DNA from: Planctomycetota bacterium
GTDB lineage: Bacteria > Planctomycetota > Planctomycetia > Planctomycetales > Planctomycetaceae
DNA length: 11,872 bases
Assembly: GCA_027622115.1 (NCBI GenBank)
Contig: JAQBZS010000116.1
Span: forward strand, 1 to 11,872
Direction: 5' to 3'
This document shows, piece after piece, positions 1 through 6,009 of the stretch. Position 1 is the first letter of the stretch; every line of letters starts with the position of its first letter. Both the position numbers and the translations under genes were made by a program. The notes below the pieces were generated by a model that did not search any database, was not told the origin of the DNA, and saw only the letters and a list, made by a program, of their open reading frames with translations.

Positions 1-215
1 ACGTCAAAGCGGGCTCCATGCCGCGGGCAGGTGATCTCCGTCCCGTTGAGCGGCCCTTCGGTCATGGGCTGACCATCGTGTGTACATACATCGTCAAACG
101 CGTAGAACTTGTCGCCAATGCGAACGAGCAATACCGGAAAATCGTCGACAAGTATCGACTTACGACCGCCGGGCTCGATCTCGTCGATCGACGCAACCTG
201 TTCGAATTCCGCCAT
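1..215 (-). CDS. Rieske [2Fe-2S] ferredoxin, N-terminal part (3' end off window)
   Basis: The first 71 residues are visible, starting MAEFEQVASIDEIEPGG; the gene runs off the left edge. It carries the Rieske cluster motif in full: C44-T-H46, then C63-P-R-H66 after a 16-residue spacer, where two Cys and two His hold a [2Fe-2S] cluster. The short lead before the motif fits the small stand-alone Rieske ferredoxins (about 100 residues) often annotated as non-heme iron oxygenase ferredoxin subunit, rather than a large oxygenase or a membrane bc1-type Rieske protein. Such ferredoxins are known in bacterial SUF operons next to sufD and sufS. It lies downstream of sufD on the same strand, separated by 391 bp of repeats, so it may be the next operon gene or may have its own promoter. 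A soluble cytoplasmic electron carrier, or a protein accompanying cluster assembly, is inferred. Confidence 0.9.
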   Translation of the reverse strand, partial: MAEFEQVASIDEIEPGGRKSILVDDFPVLLVRIGDKFYAFDDVCTHDGQPMTEGPLNGTEITCPRHGARFD

Positions 216-301
216 GTTTTTCGATCCGCGTAGCACAGGCTGTCGGCCTGTTTTCGATGACTAATTTTCAATGACTAAGTTCGAGTTTGTCACGTTCCGA
301 G

Positions 302-392
302 GTCGGGCTTACGTCTTTCAGATTTGGCGGGCGTTGGACTTTGGATTCACCATGATTGTCTGCCCGCCAAATCTGAAAGTTGTAAGCCTGAC
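302..392. repeat. Palindromic element A1 (30-nt arms)
   Basis: Arms at 302-331 and 363-392 are inverted copies matching at 27 of 30 positions, around a 31-nt loop. The arm core is CTTTCAGATTTGGCGGG, preceded by GTCRGGCTTAC. The element is the sister of the one at 506-602. The form (long imperfect palindrome, intergenic, several copies) resembles REP or MITE-like elements mobilised in trans; no transposase is in the window. It could fold as a strong hairpin in the sufD 3' transcript. Confidence 0.8.
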
Positions 393-505
393 CCCATGTC
401 CTCAAATTCCGCGTTTGTTGAAAGCAGTTCAGTTCGCCACGTTTGGTTTTCGGGCGATGTGGTTGATTCGACGTTCCTATGCAAAACGCGCGAGTCGGGA
501 ACTTG

Positions 506-602
506 GGGGTCAGGCTTACGAATTTCAGATTTGGCGGTTTGTCGTTGTTGGTGAATTTCGAGCCAAACGCCAGCCAAATCTGAAATACGTAAACCTGACC
601 CC
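506..602. repeat. Palindromic element A2 (30-nt arms)
   Basis: Arms at 506-535 and 573-602 match at 28 of 30 positions, around a 37-nt loop. Each arm starts with GGGGTCAGG at its outer end and ends in TTTCAGATTTGGC. The same arm occurs in the element at 302-392, so four alternating copies lie within 300 bp. The right end stops 4 bp before the sufD stop codon region (607), so it could act as the 3' hairpin of the suf mRNA. Confidence 0.82.
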
Positions 603-606
603 GTTC

Positions 607-1929
607 CTAATCGCCGATGCCGAGTTTTCGCTCGACGGCTTGGCTTAATGTCTCGCGTACGACTTCAACCGGGATGCGGTCATAAACCAGTTGAAAGAAG
701 CCGTCCACGATCATGTGCATCGCTTCGTAGCGGCTTAGTCCTCGGCTCATGCAATAGAAGACCTGCTCATCATCGACTCGCCCTGCGGTCGCACCGTGTG
801 TGCAACGTACATCATCCGCTTCAATCTCCAAGCCGGGGATCGAATCATTTCGACATGTATCGCTGAGCATCAGCGCGTCGCTGCGTTGATAACCGTCCGT
901 CTTTTGGGCGTCTCGTTCAACACGAATCATGCCGCGCCAGATGACGCGGGCACGATCTCTGAGCACTTGCTTGTACAACAAATCGCTGCGGGTATCGGGC
1001 GAGTTGTGTGACTGCTGCGTGTAGTACGAAATCAACTGCCGATCCGTCGCGAACGTGACGCCGTTGACTTCTGCGTTGGAACCTCGACCGTCCAATTTCA
1101 CGTCCTGATGGATGTGTGCCAAGCGAGCCCCTAATCCACCAACCGTCCATTGCAACGAGGCATCCGCACCGACTCGGCCCGTCTGATGTGCGATGTGGTA
1201 AGTCCGCTGGTTCCAGTTCTGAAGTTGTACGTACCGCAGCCGAGCTTCGCGTCCAAGCAGTAACTCGACCGCGCCAATGTGCAGGCCCGAATTATCGTTG
1301 GTCGCGGATGCGGTTTCTTCCAGCAGCGTGGCGGATGCGCCGTCTTCGAGAACCACGAGTGTGTGACTAAGATCGGCAGCACCGGCTGCCGAAAGTCCAA
1401 TCAAACTGTGTAGTGGCTGCTCGATCTCGACGCCGCGAGGCACGAACAACACATTACCACCCGTCCAAAAAGCTGCGTGCCATGCGGTGAAGCGATCGGC
1501 GTCGGGGCGAACGGCATTCGTCATGAAGTATTGCTGCACGATTTCCACGTGCTCGCGGACGGCCGTTGAGAGATCGCAGAACACCACGCCCTTGGCAGCC
1601 AGTGCGGCGTCAAGTTGTTCGACGTGATTTCGGCCATCGACCTGCGCGACGTTACCGGCAAAGTTGGTGCGATCCGCCATGAGCGTTTTGAACTCGGAAA
1701 CCGAGTCATTGCGTTGCAACGCATATTGGCTCGGGCGAAATGATCGAAGATCGACCCGTTTCCACTCTTCCTGATCGAGCGGCGCGTTCAACTTTTCCTG
1801 GAGCGTCAAAAACGCCCGGCGACGAGCGTCCACGACCCAGCCGGGTTCGTCGCGGCTTTCGATAAAGCGGTCGAACGCGTCTTGGCCGAAGCCGGCAATG
1901 AGTGATGTATCCACGGCGGTAGAGTTCAT
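607..1929 (-). CDS. sufD: SufD, Fe-S cluster assembly protein of the SufBCD complex
   Basis: A 440-residue protein from an ATG at 1929. SufD pairs with SufB in the SufBC2D complex that builds Fe-S clusters in the cytoplasm. The beta-helix core runs from about residue 110 to 380 (markers GVVFCDLSTAVREH, FVPRGVEIEQPLHS, TLVVLEDGASATLLEE). The C-terminal helical SufC-binding region (about 385-435) carries the SufB/SufD signature DEQVFYCMSRGLSRYEAMHMIVDGF. H378 in the segment RCTHGAT sits where the functionally important His360 of E. coli SufD is found. The N-terminal domain (1-105) is helical and variable, as usual for SufD, and it lacks the SufB-type N-terminus, which separates it from SufB. 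It follows sufB after 127 bp holding a palindromic repeat. No strong ribosome binding site is seen before the ATG. Length is close to the usual 420-440 residues. Confidence 0.95.
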   Translation of the reverse strand: MNSTAVDTSLIAGFGQDAFDRFIESRDEPGWVVDARRRAFLTLQEKLNAPLDQEEWKRVDLRSFRPSQYALQRNDSVSEFKTLMADRTNFAGNVAQVDGRNHVEQLDAALAAKGVVFCDLSTAVREHVEIVQQYFMTNAVRPDADRFTAWHAAFWTGGNVLFVPRGVEIEQPLHSLIGLSAAGAADLSHTLVVLEDGASATLLEETASATNDNSGLHIGAVELLLGREARLRYVQLQNWNQRTYHIAHQTGRVGADASLQWTVGGLGARLAHIHQDVKLDGRGSNAEVNGVTFATDRQLISYYTQQSHNSPDTRSDLLYKQVLRDRARVIWRGMIRVERDAQKTDGYQRSDALMLSDTCRNDSIPGLEIEADDVRCTHGATAGRVDDEQVFYCMSRGLSRYEAMHMIVDGFFQLVYDRIPVEVVRETLSQAVERKLGIGD

Positions 1930-1967
1930 GGCTTTCGAGGCGGGCTGATGTTGGGCAAAGTCGCGTC

Positions 1968-2039
1968 GTTTAACCGTCAGCCGAAGGCGTACGTGGGCTT
2001 AGATACCAGCACGCGTACGCCTGCGGCAGACGGTTAAAC
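1968..2039. repeat. Palindromic element B between sufB and sufD (26-nt arms)
   Basis: Arms at 1968-1993 and 2014-2039 are inverted copies matching at 24 of 26 positions, around a 20-nt loop. The outer ends read GTTTAACCGTC and the inner ends AGGCGTACG. It occupies most of the 127-bp space between sufB and sufD. It is unrelated in sequence to the elements near 302-602. In the transcript it would form a strong hairpin that could stabilise the sufCB part or lower sufD output; this is inference. There is no T-run, so it is not a typical intrinsic terminator. Confidence 0.85.
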
Positions 2040-2056
2040 TTCAAGAGAACTCGGGA

Positions 2057-3466
2057 TTAGCCAACGGATCCTTCCATCTGCAATTCGATCAGTCGATTCA
2101 GTTCGACGGCGTATTCCATCGGCAGTTCTTTAACCAGCGGCTCGATAAAGCCGGTCACGATCATCGCCGACGCTTCGGCTTCCGATAGCCCGCGACTCAT
2201 CAAGTAGAACAACTGCTCTTCGGCAATCTTCGAAACGCTGGCTTCGTGTTCGATCGCCACGTCGTTTTCGTCGACTTCGATATACGGATACGTGTCGCTG
2301 CGGCTATTCGAATCGAGAATCAACGCGTCGCAAACCACATTGGACTTGCAGTGTTTCGCGTCGTTATTCACTTTGACCAAGCCCCGGTAACTGGCTCGAC
2401 CACCGCCTTTGGAAATGCTCTTGGAAACGATCCGGCTGGACGTGTTCGGAGCACAATGCACCATCTTGGCACCGGCGTCCTGGTGCTGCCCCTTGTTGGC
2501 GAAGGCAATTGAAAGCGTCTCGCCGCGAGCACCCGGTTCCATCAGATAAATCGCCGGATACTTCATTGTGATTTGCGAACCGAGGTTGCCGTCGACCCAT
2601 TCCATCAACGAGTCGCCGTACGCCATCGCTCGCTTGGTCACCAAGTTGTAGACGTTGTTGGACCAGTTCTGAATCGTGGTATAGCGACAGCGACCGCCTC
2701 GTTTGACCACGATCTCGACTACGGCGGAATGCAGGCTGTCCGTGGTGTAAGTCGGAGCCGTGCAACCTTCGACGTAATGCACCGAGGCACCTTCATCGAC
2801 GATGATCAACGTCCGTTCGAACTGTCCCATGTTTTCCGAATTGATCCGGAAATAAGCCTGCAACGGGAATTCGATCTCCACGCCCTTGGGGACGTAGATG
2901 AACGAACCGCCCGACCACACGGCCGAATTCAATGCAGCGAACTTGTTGTCCGCGGACGGAATGATCGTCCCAAAGTACTCGCGGAATATTTCCGGATGGT
3001 CGCGCATCGCGGAATCGGTGTCGGTAAAGATGACGCCCTTGTTCTGCAAGTCTTCCAGCAAGCTGCCGTACACGACTTCGGATTCATACTGGGCCTTCAC
3101 ACCCGACAGGTATTTCTTTTCCGCTTCCGGAATGCCGAGCCTGTCGTATGTTTCGCGAATGTCGGCCGGGACGTCTTCCCAGTTTTGTTCCTGACGATCG
3201 GACGCCTTGACGTAATAGAAGATATTCTGGAAATCGATCGTGCTCAGGTCCGCGCCCCATTTGGGCATCGGCTTATCGAAAAACGTTTGCAAGGCGTCGA
3301 GCCGGAAATCACGCATCCACTGCGGCTCGTTCTTCATCTCGGAAATCTGTTCGACGATTTCCCGATCCAACCCCTTGCGGCTGGTGAAGACGTATTCGTT
3401 GGTCGGGTAATGAAACCCGTACTCGTACGCATCTGTTTCGACTTCGCTTTTGAGATCGGTCGCCAC
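2057..3466 (-). CDS. sufB: SufB, Fe-S cluster scaffold of the SufBCD complex
   Basis: SufB is the scaffold on which the SUF complex assembles new Fe-S clusters using sulfur from the SufS cysteine desulfurase. I start it at the GTG at 3466, giving 469 residues beginning (M)ATDLKSEVETDAYEYGFHY, because GAAAGG lies 7 nt upstream and the frame further upstream overlaps the sufC coding end with a low-complexity basic stretch unlike SufB. The family core is complete: FDKPMPKWGADLS near residue 63, FIYVPKGVEIEFPLQAYFR near 189-207, and the helical end EEQLFYLMSRGLSEAEASAMI near 416. C379 and E408 have the same 29-residue spacing as the functionally required Cys405 and Glu434 of E. coli SufB. It follows sufC by 46 bp in the same operon. 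Length is normal for the family. Confidence 0.96.
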   Translation of the reverse strand: MATDLKSEVETDAYEYGFHYPTNEYVFTSRKGLDREIVEQISEMKNEPQWMRDFRLDALQTFFDKPMPKWGADLSTIDFQNIFYYVKASDRQEQNWEDVPADIRETYDRLGIPEAEKKYLSGVKAQYESEVVYGSLLEDLQNKGVIFTDTDSAMRDHPEIFREYFGTIIPSADNKFAALNSAVWSGGSFIYVPKGVEIEFPLQAYFRINSENMGQFERTLIIVDEGASVHYVEGCTAPTYTTDSLHSAVVEIVVKRGGRCRYTTIQNWSNNVYNLVTKRAMAYGDSLMEWVDGNLGSQITMKYPAIYLMEPGARGETLSIAFANKGQHQDAGAKMVHCAPNTSSRIVSKSISKGGGRASYRGLVKVNNDAKHCKSNVVCDALILDSNSRSDTYPYIEVDENDVAIEHEASVSKIAEEQLFYLMSRGLSEAEASAMIVTGFIEPLVKELPMEYAVELNRLIELQMEGSVG

Positions 3467-3473
3467 GGCATTG

Positions 3474-3479
3474 CCTTTC
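3474..3479 (-). promoter_or_regulatory. Ribosome binding site that supports the GTG start of sufB
   Basis: On the minus strand GAAAGG precedes the GTG start of sufB with a 7-nt spacer. An ATG inside the spacer is out of frame. In-frame ATGs further upstream lie inside the sufC coding region and would add an unusual basic leader to SufB, so this site decides the start. Confidence 0.6.
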
Positions 3480-3512
3480 GCCGGTTTGTCTTGGATTGGT
3501 GGAGTCAGCCGC

Positions 3513-4337
3513 TTAAACCGCGACCGCTTCCTCTTTTGCTGCTTTTGCTGCTTCCTCTTCCGCGGCGACATCGGGGTGCCGTTCGCGAACCACTGTGTAT
3601 CCGTCGGCGTGCAGGTCGTGCGCCAACTGAGCGTCGCCGGTTTCCACAATGCGTCCCGCCAGCATCACGTGCGTAAACTGCGGGCGATTGAATTCCAGCA
3701 ATCGTTCGTGGTGGGTGATGATCAACACGCCCATGTCCGGACCGGTCAATCGGTTGATGCCTTCGCTCACGACATTCACGGCATCCGTGTCGAGCCCACT
3801 GTCTGTTTCGTCGAGAATTGCAAACTTGGGCTTCAGCATCGCCAATTGCAGAATCTCCATGCGTTTCTTTTCGCCGCCGGAAAACCCGTCGTTGAGATAC
3901 CGTCGAGCAAACGCGAGATCCATGCCCAACGCTTCCATTTCCTGCTTGATTTCCTTGCGAAACTCTCGCATGGCGACCAAACCTTCACCTTCCTTGCGTG
4001 CGGGATTTCGCACGTTGGACACCGCATGTCGCAAAAAGTCCGCGACCTTCACACCCGGAATCGTCACCGGATATTGCAGAGCCAAAAAGATGCCCATGCG
4101 AGCCCGCTCGTTAGCATCCAACTCGACGAGATTGACTCCGTCGATTTGAATCGAGCCGTCCGTGATTTCGTATTTGGGATGGCCGGCCAATGCGTACGCC
4201 AGCGTGCTTTTTCCTGAGCCGTTTGGCCCCATCAACGCATGCACTTCTCCGGGGCGAATCTCAAGATTCACACCTTTGAGGATTTGAGTGCCGTCAACTC
4301 CGACATGCAAGTTTTCAATCTTCAGCAAACTGCTCAT
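3513..4337 (-). CDS. sufC: SufC, ABC-type ATPase of the SUF complex
   Basis: A 274-residue ABC ATPase that powers SufBC2D. All nucleotide-binding motifs are present: Walker A GPNGSGKST (37-45), Q-loop Q88 in LALQYP, ABC signature FSGGEKKR (152-159), Walker B with catalytic Glu in AILDETDSGLD (173-183), and the switch His in ITHHERLL (207-214). The ETDSGLD form of Walker B and the segment around GIFLALQYPVTIPGV are typical of SufC rather than of transport ATPases. There are no membrane segments. After about residue 255 comes an extra Ala/Glu/Lys-rich tail (AAEEEAAKAAKEEAVAV), making it about 20 residues longer than the usual 250. It is the first of the three core suf genes, 117 bp after nuoB, and a 19-bp palindrome lies 51-69 bp upstream of its ATG. 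The ribosome binding site is weak. Confidence 0.97.
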   Translation of the reverse strand: MSSLLKIENLHVGVDGTQILKGVNLEIRPGEVHALMGPNGSGKSTLAYALAGHPKYEITDGSIQIDGVNLVELDANERARMGIFLALQYPVTIPGVKVADFLRHAVSNVRNPARKEGEGLVAMREFRKEIKQEMEALGMDLAFARRYLNDGFSGGEKKRMEILQLAMLKPKFAILDETDSGLDTDAVNVVSEGINRLTGPDMGVLIITHHERLLEFNRPQFTHVMLAGRIVETGDAQLAHDLHADGYTVVRERHPDVAAEEEAAKAAKEEAVAV

Positions 4338-4387
4338 GTGAGTTCTTATCCAGTACGAGTCCGTAACGAAGGCGCACCGTCATTCCA

Positions 4388-4406
4388 TTGACGTTTCAAA
4401 TGTCAA
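4388..4406. promoter_or_regulatory. Candidate operator: 19-bp palindrome upstream of sufC
   Basis: TTGACGTTTCAAATGTCAA is a palindrome about a central C with one mismatched pair (8 of 9 pairs match). It lies in the 117-bp gap between nuoB and sufC, 51-69 bp upstream of the sufC ATG. The size and symmetry fit a dimeric winged-helix regulator. The nearest such protein is the SufR-like gene at 5108-5740, so regulation by it is proposed. The known cyanobacterial SufR site (CAAC-N6-GTTG) is different, so the link is only inferred from context. Confidence 0.5.
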
Positions 4407-4454
4407 ACAGGGGTTGTCACACAGGGTGGGATCGTTGCCAGGCGGGGTCGACGA

Positions 4455-4994
4455 TCAAACGCCAACAGCGGCACAACCGGAATGGTGCGGAACAGGTAGG
4501 ACTTGAGTCGCTCCCTTGGTCAGTCTGCGGGCCTTGATCTTGTCTTGGACTCGCATCAAACCTTCGAGGAGAGCTTCCGGTCGCGGAGGACAACCGGGAA
4601 CATAAACATCCACGGGCACGACCAAGTCGACACCCTTCACCACGTGATAACCCCATTTGAAATACGGCCCGCCGCCAACGGTGCAAGCACCCATGGCGAT
4701 GACGTATTTCGGGTCGGCCATTTGCTCGTATAAACGTCGAACTCGACTGGCCATTTTGTAGGTCACGGTCCCGGCGACGATCATCAAGTCCGCCTGACGA
4801 GGCGTCGCTCGAAACGCACCGGCACCGAAGCGGTCGATGTCAAAGCGGCTAGCCCCGGTCGCCATCATTTCAATCGCACAACACGCCAGCCCGAACGTCA
4901 TGGGCCAGATACTCGATTGCTGAGCCCAATTCATGCCCTGTTCGAGCGTGGTGGTAATGACGTTTTCTTCGAATCGCCCTTCAATCCAAGTCAT
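4455..4994 (-). CDS. nuoB: NuoB-like subunit of NADH:quinone oxidoreductase (complex I)
   Basis: A 179-residue protein that matches NuoB/PSST, the complex I subunit carrying the terminal [4Fe-4S] cluster N2 that hands electrons to quinone. The four cluster cysteines are present as C38-C39 (FGLACCAIEMM), C104 (MGACTVGGGPY) and C135 (YVPGCPPRPEALL). Other family markers are RFGAGAFRATPRQADLMIV and AGTVTYKMASRVRRLYEQM. ATG at 4994 is preceded by AGGA at a suitable distance. The end carries a short tail with an extra C174. Length is normal. The neighbours are unusual: no other nuo gene lies next to it, and it sits between the SufR-like gene (113 bp upstream) and sufC (117 bp downstream) on the same strand. 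It could be the main complex I NuoB displaced from its operon, or a second copy. A hydrogenase small subunit is less likely given the tight NuoB motifs. Confidence 0.93.
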   Translation of the reverse strand: MTWIEGRFEENVITTTLEQGMNWAQQSSIWPMTFGLACCAIEMMATGASRFDIDRFGAGAFRATPRQADLMIVAGTVTYKMASRVRRLYEQMADPKYVIAMGACTVGGGPYFKWGYHVVKGVDLVVPVDVYVPGCPPRPEALLEGLMRVQDKIKARRLTKGATQVLPVPHHSGCAAVGV

Positions 4995-5019
4995 TTTCCT
5001 GTCCTGTTTCGATCTGTTA

Positions 5020-5053
5020 CCGACATTTCAACAGTTCAATTTGGCAAAACTGT
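5020..5053. promoter_or_regulatory. Candidate operator region upstream of nuoB
   Basis: CCGACATTTCAACAGTTCAA (5020-5039) resembles the palindrome upstream of sufC (shared GAC-N-TTTCAA, then GT and CAA, with one inserted base). Overlapping it is a perfect 6-bp inverted repeat, ACAGTT-N11-AACTGT (5031-5053). The region ends 26 bp before the nuoB ATG, in the 113-bp gap after sufR. Control by the SufR-like protein is inferred from the likeness of the two sites. Confidence 0.35.
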
Positions 5054-5107
5054 CGCGAGAGCCCGAGAGGATAACACGTCGCTTTTCACGTGCAATCAAC
5101 CGGCAGA

Positions 5108-5740
5108 CTAGACGCTCGTCGCCTCGACCGGCTGAAACTCGCAGCAGTGATGTCCTTCCAAACAGCATTGCGTCAAACGAATTTCCGTTCCCAAAACTTC
5201 CTGAAACACCGACTGTTCCAGTTCACAAATGGATGAATCCACCTCCGCCAATTCCAAATACGGGCAATTTGATTCCCGCAAAATCGGCAAATCGCCGGAC
5301 ATTTCAACTTCGGTATCGAAGCCATAGTCATTCAGCGACGAGCCCAATTGGCTCACCCGTTCGGCCATCGTTTCGCCGACAACCGTCCGGCTGTATCGAG
5401 TTACCAACGAATCCTTGATTCGATTCATGACCGCATCTCGGACTTGATGGTCATCGATCCGATGCAACTCTTTCCAGAGGATCAGCGCCAAGTCGCGGTA
5501 ATTTTCTCCGAGATTCCGCAGCCCCGATTCGGTGACCGCATAACGGTGACTCGGCCGCCCACGCCCAACACGAAGCACAGTTCGCGAAACCAGACCTTCA
5601 GCTTGCATTCGGCTCAATCGTTGCCGCACAGCCGTGGCGGTAATCTCCAATTCCTCGCACAACTCCTGTACCGTGGGTGTTCCCAACCGATTCAGCAAAT
5701 CGAGAAACTGTCGATCTTCAGCACCAATGCTCGACCGCAT
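5108..5740 (-). CDS. sufR: SufR-like Fe-S-sensing transcriptional regulator
   Basis: A 210-residue regulator. Residues 8-75 form a winged helix-turn-helix: FLDLLNRLGTPTVQELCEEL, then the recognition region ITATAVRQRLSRMQAEGL and the wing RVGRGRPSHRYAVTESG. This arrangement matches the SufR/DeoR-like repressors. The C-terminal part is rich in cysteine: C159, C172, C192, C193, C199 and C200. C159-x12-C172 equals the first spacing of cyanobacterial SufR, a [4Fe-4S] repressor of suf genes, but the later spacings differ (19, then CC-x5-CC). It leads the gene string sufR-nuoB-sufCBD on one strand, so autoregulation and control of the operon by cluster supply are likely. A 100-bp palindromic repeat begins 41 bp upstream of its ATG. 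No strong ribosome binding site is visible, so the start is moderately certain. Confidence 0.85.
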   Translation of the reverse strand: MRSSIGAEDRQFLDLLNRLGTPTVQELCEELEITATAVRQRLSRMQAEGLVSRTVLRVGRGRPSHRYAVTESGLRNLGENYRDLALILWKELHRIDDHQVRDAVMNRIKDSLVTRYSRTVVGETMAERVSQLGSSLNDYGFDTEVEMSGDLPILRESNCPYLELAEVDSSICELEQSVFQEVLGTEIRLTQCCLEGHHCCEFQPVEATSV

Positions 5741-5780
5741 GGAACAACTCGTTTCGAATAAAAAACCTTGCGGAATTCGT

Positions 5781-5881
5781 TAGAAGCTATCTGAAAAGGG
5801 GTCTGACCCTCTCCGGCCTCAGTTTTTTCCGGGGTTTAGGAGGCATCCAAAGGGTCAGACCCCTTTTTCAGATAGCTTCTA
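5781..5881. repeat. Palindromic element C upstream of sufR (30/31-nt arms)
   Basis: Arms at 5781-5810 and 5851-5881 are perfect inverted copies except for one extra A in the right arm. The outer ends read TAGAAGCTATCTGAAAA and the inner ends GGGGTCTGACCCT. The 40-nt loop has its own 5-bp stem (5816-5820 with 5840-5844). The inner GGGTCTGACCC is itself nearly palindromic. It resembles REP-type elements; no transposase is nearby. It fills the 269-bp gap between the DUF3604 gene and sufR and lies very close to where the sufR promoter should be. Confidence 0.88.
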
Positions 5882-6009
5882 CAGGGTTCCCCTGGCCGCG
5901 AAGGCCGAACAAGATACTAGGCATGGAAATCAATTTTGACAATCGTAATTGCGAAAAATGTGGAAATCGGTTGTTGCAATTTTCTTGAAGTCGATCGGTG
6001 CCGTTCAAC

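Larger units (their letters stand above)
216..606. other. Non-coding gap between sufD and the Rieske gene, filled by repeats
   Basis: This 391-bp stretch separates sufD from the Rieske gene. I see no convincing gene. Open frames of up to about 125 codons cross it, but they are translations of the palindromic repeats and have no family resemblance. It contains two related inverted-repeat elements (302-392 and 506-602) with about 113 bp of unassigned sequence between them. No clear terminator with a T-run was found, so whether transcription passes through to the Rieske gene is open. Confidence 0.7.

Noticed and set aside
302..602. The palindromes as a CRISPR array
   Set aside because: Copies alternate in orientation, have only two members, and there are no regular spacers or cas genes.
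271..648. 125-codon plus-strand open frame across the repeats
   Set aside because: Its repeated segment FQIWR is simply the translation of the palindrome arms; it also runs into the sufD 3' end.
3467..3649. Upstream extension of SufB to an ATG at 3649 (530 residues)
   Set aside because: The added 61 residues overlap the sufC coding end in another frame and are low-complexity basic; the GTG at 3466 has a good ribosome binding site and yields a family-typical start.
2573..3676. 367-codon plus-strand open frame opposite sufB and sufC
   Set aside because: The minus strand encodes clear SufB and SufC motifs over the whole length; the plus frame has no family resemblance and arises from GC-biased codon use.
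5923..5988. 21-codon plus-strand frame MEINFDNRNCEKCGNRLLQFS with a CxxC
   Set aside because: No ribosome binding site, very short, and it lies between two minus-strand genes; nothing supports translation.
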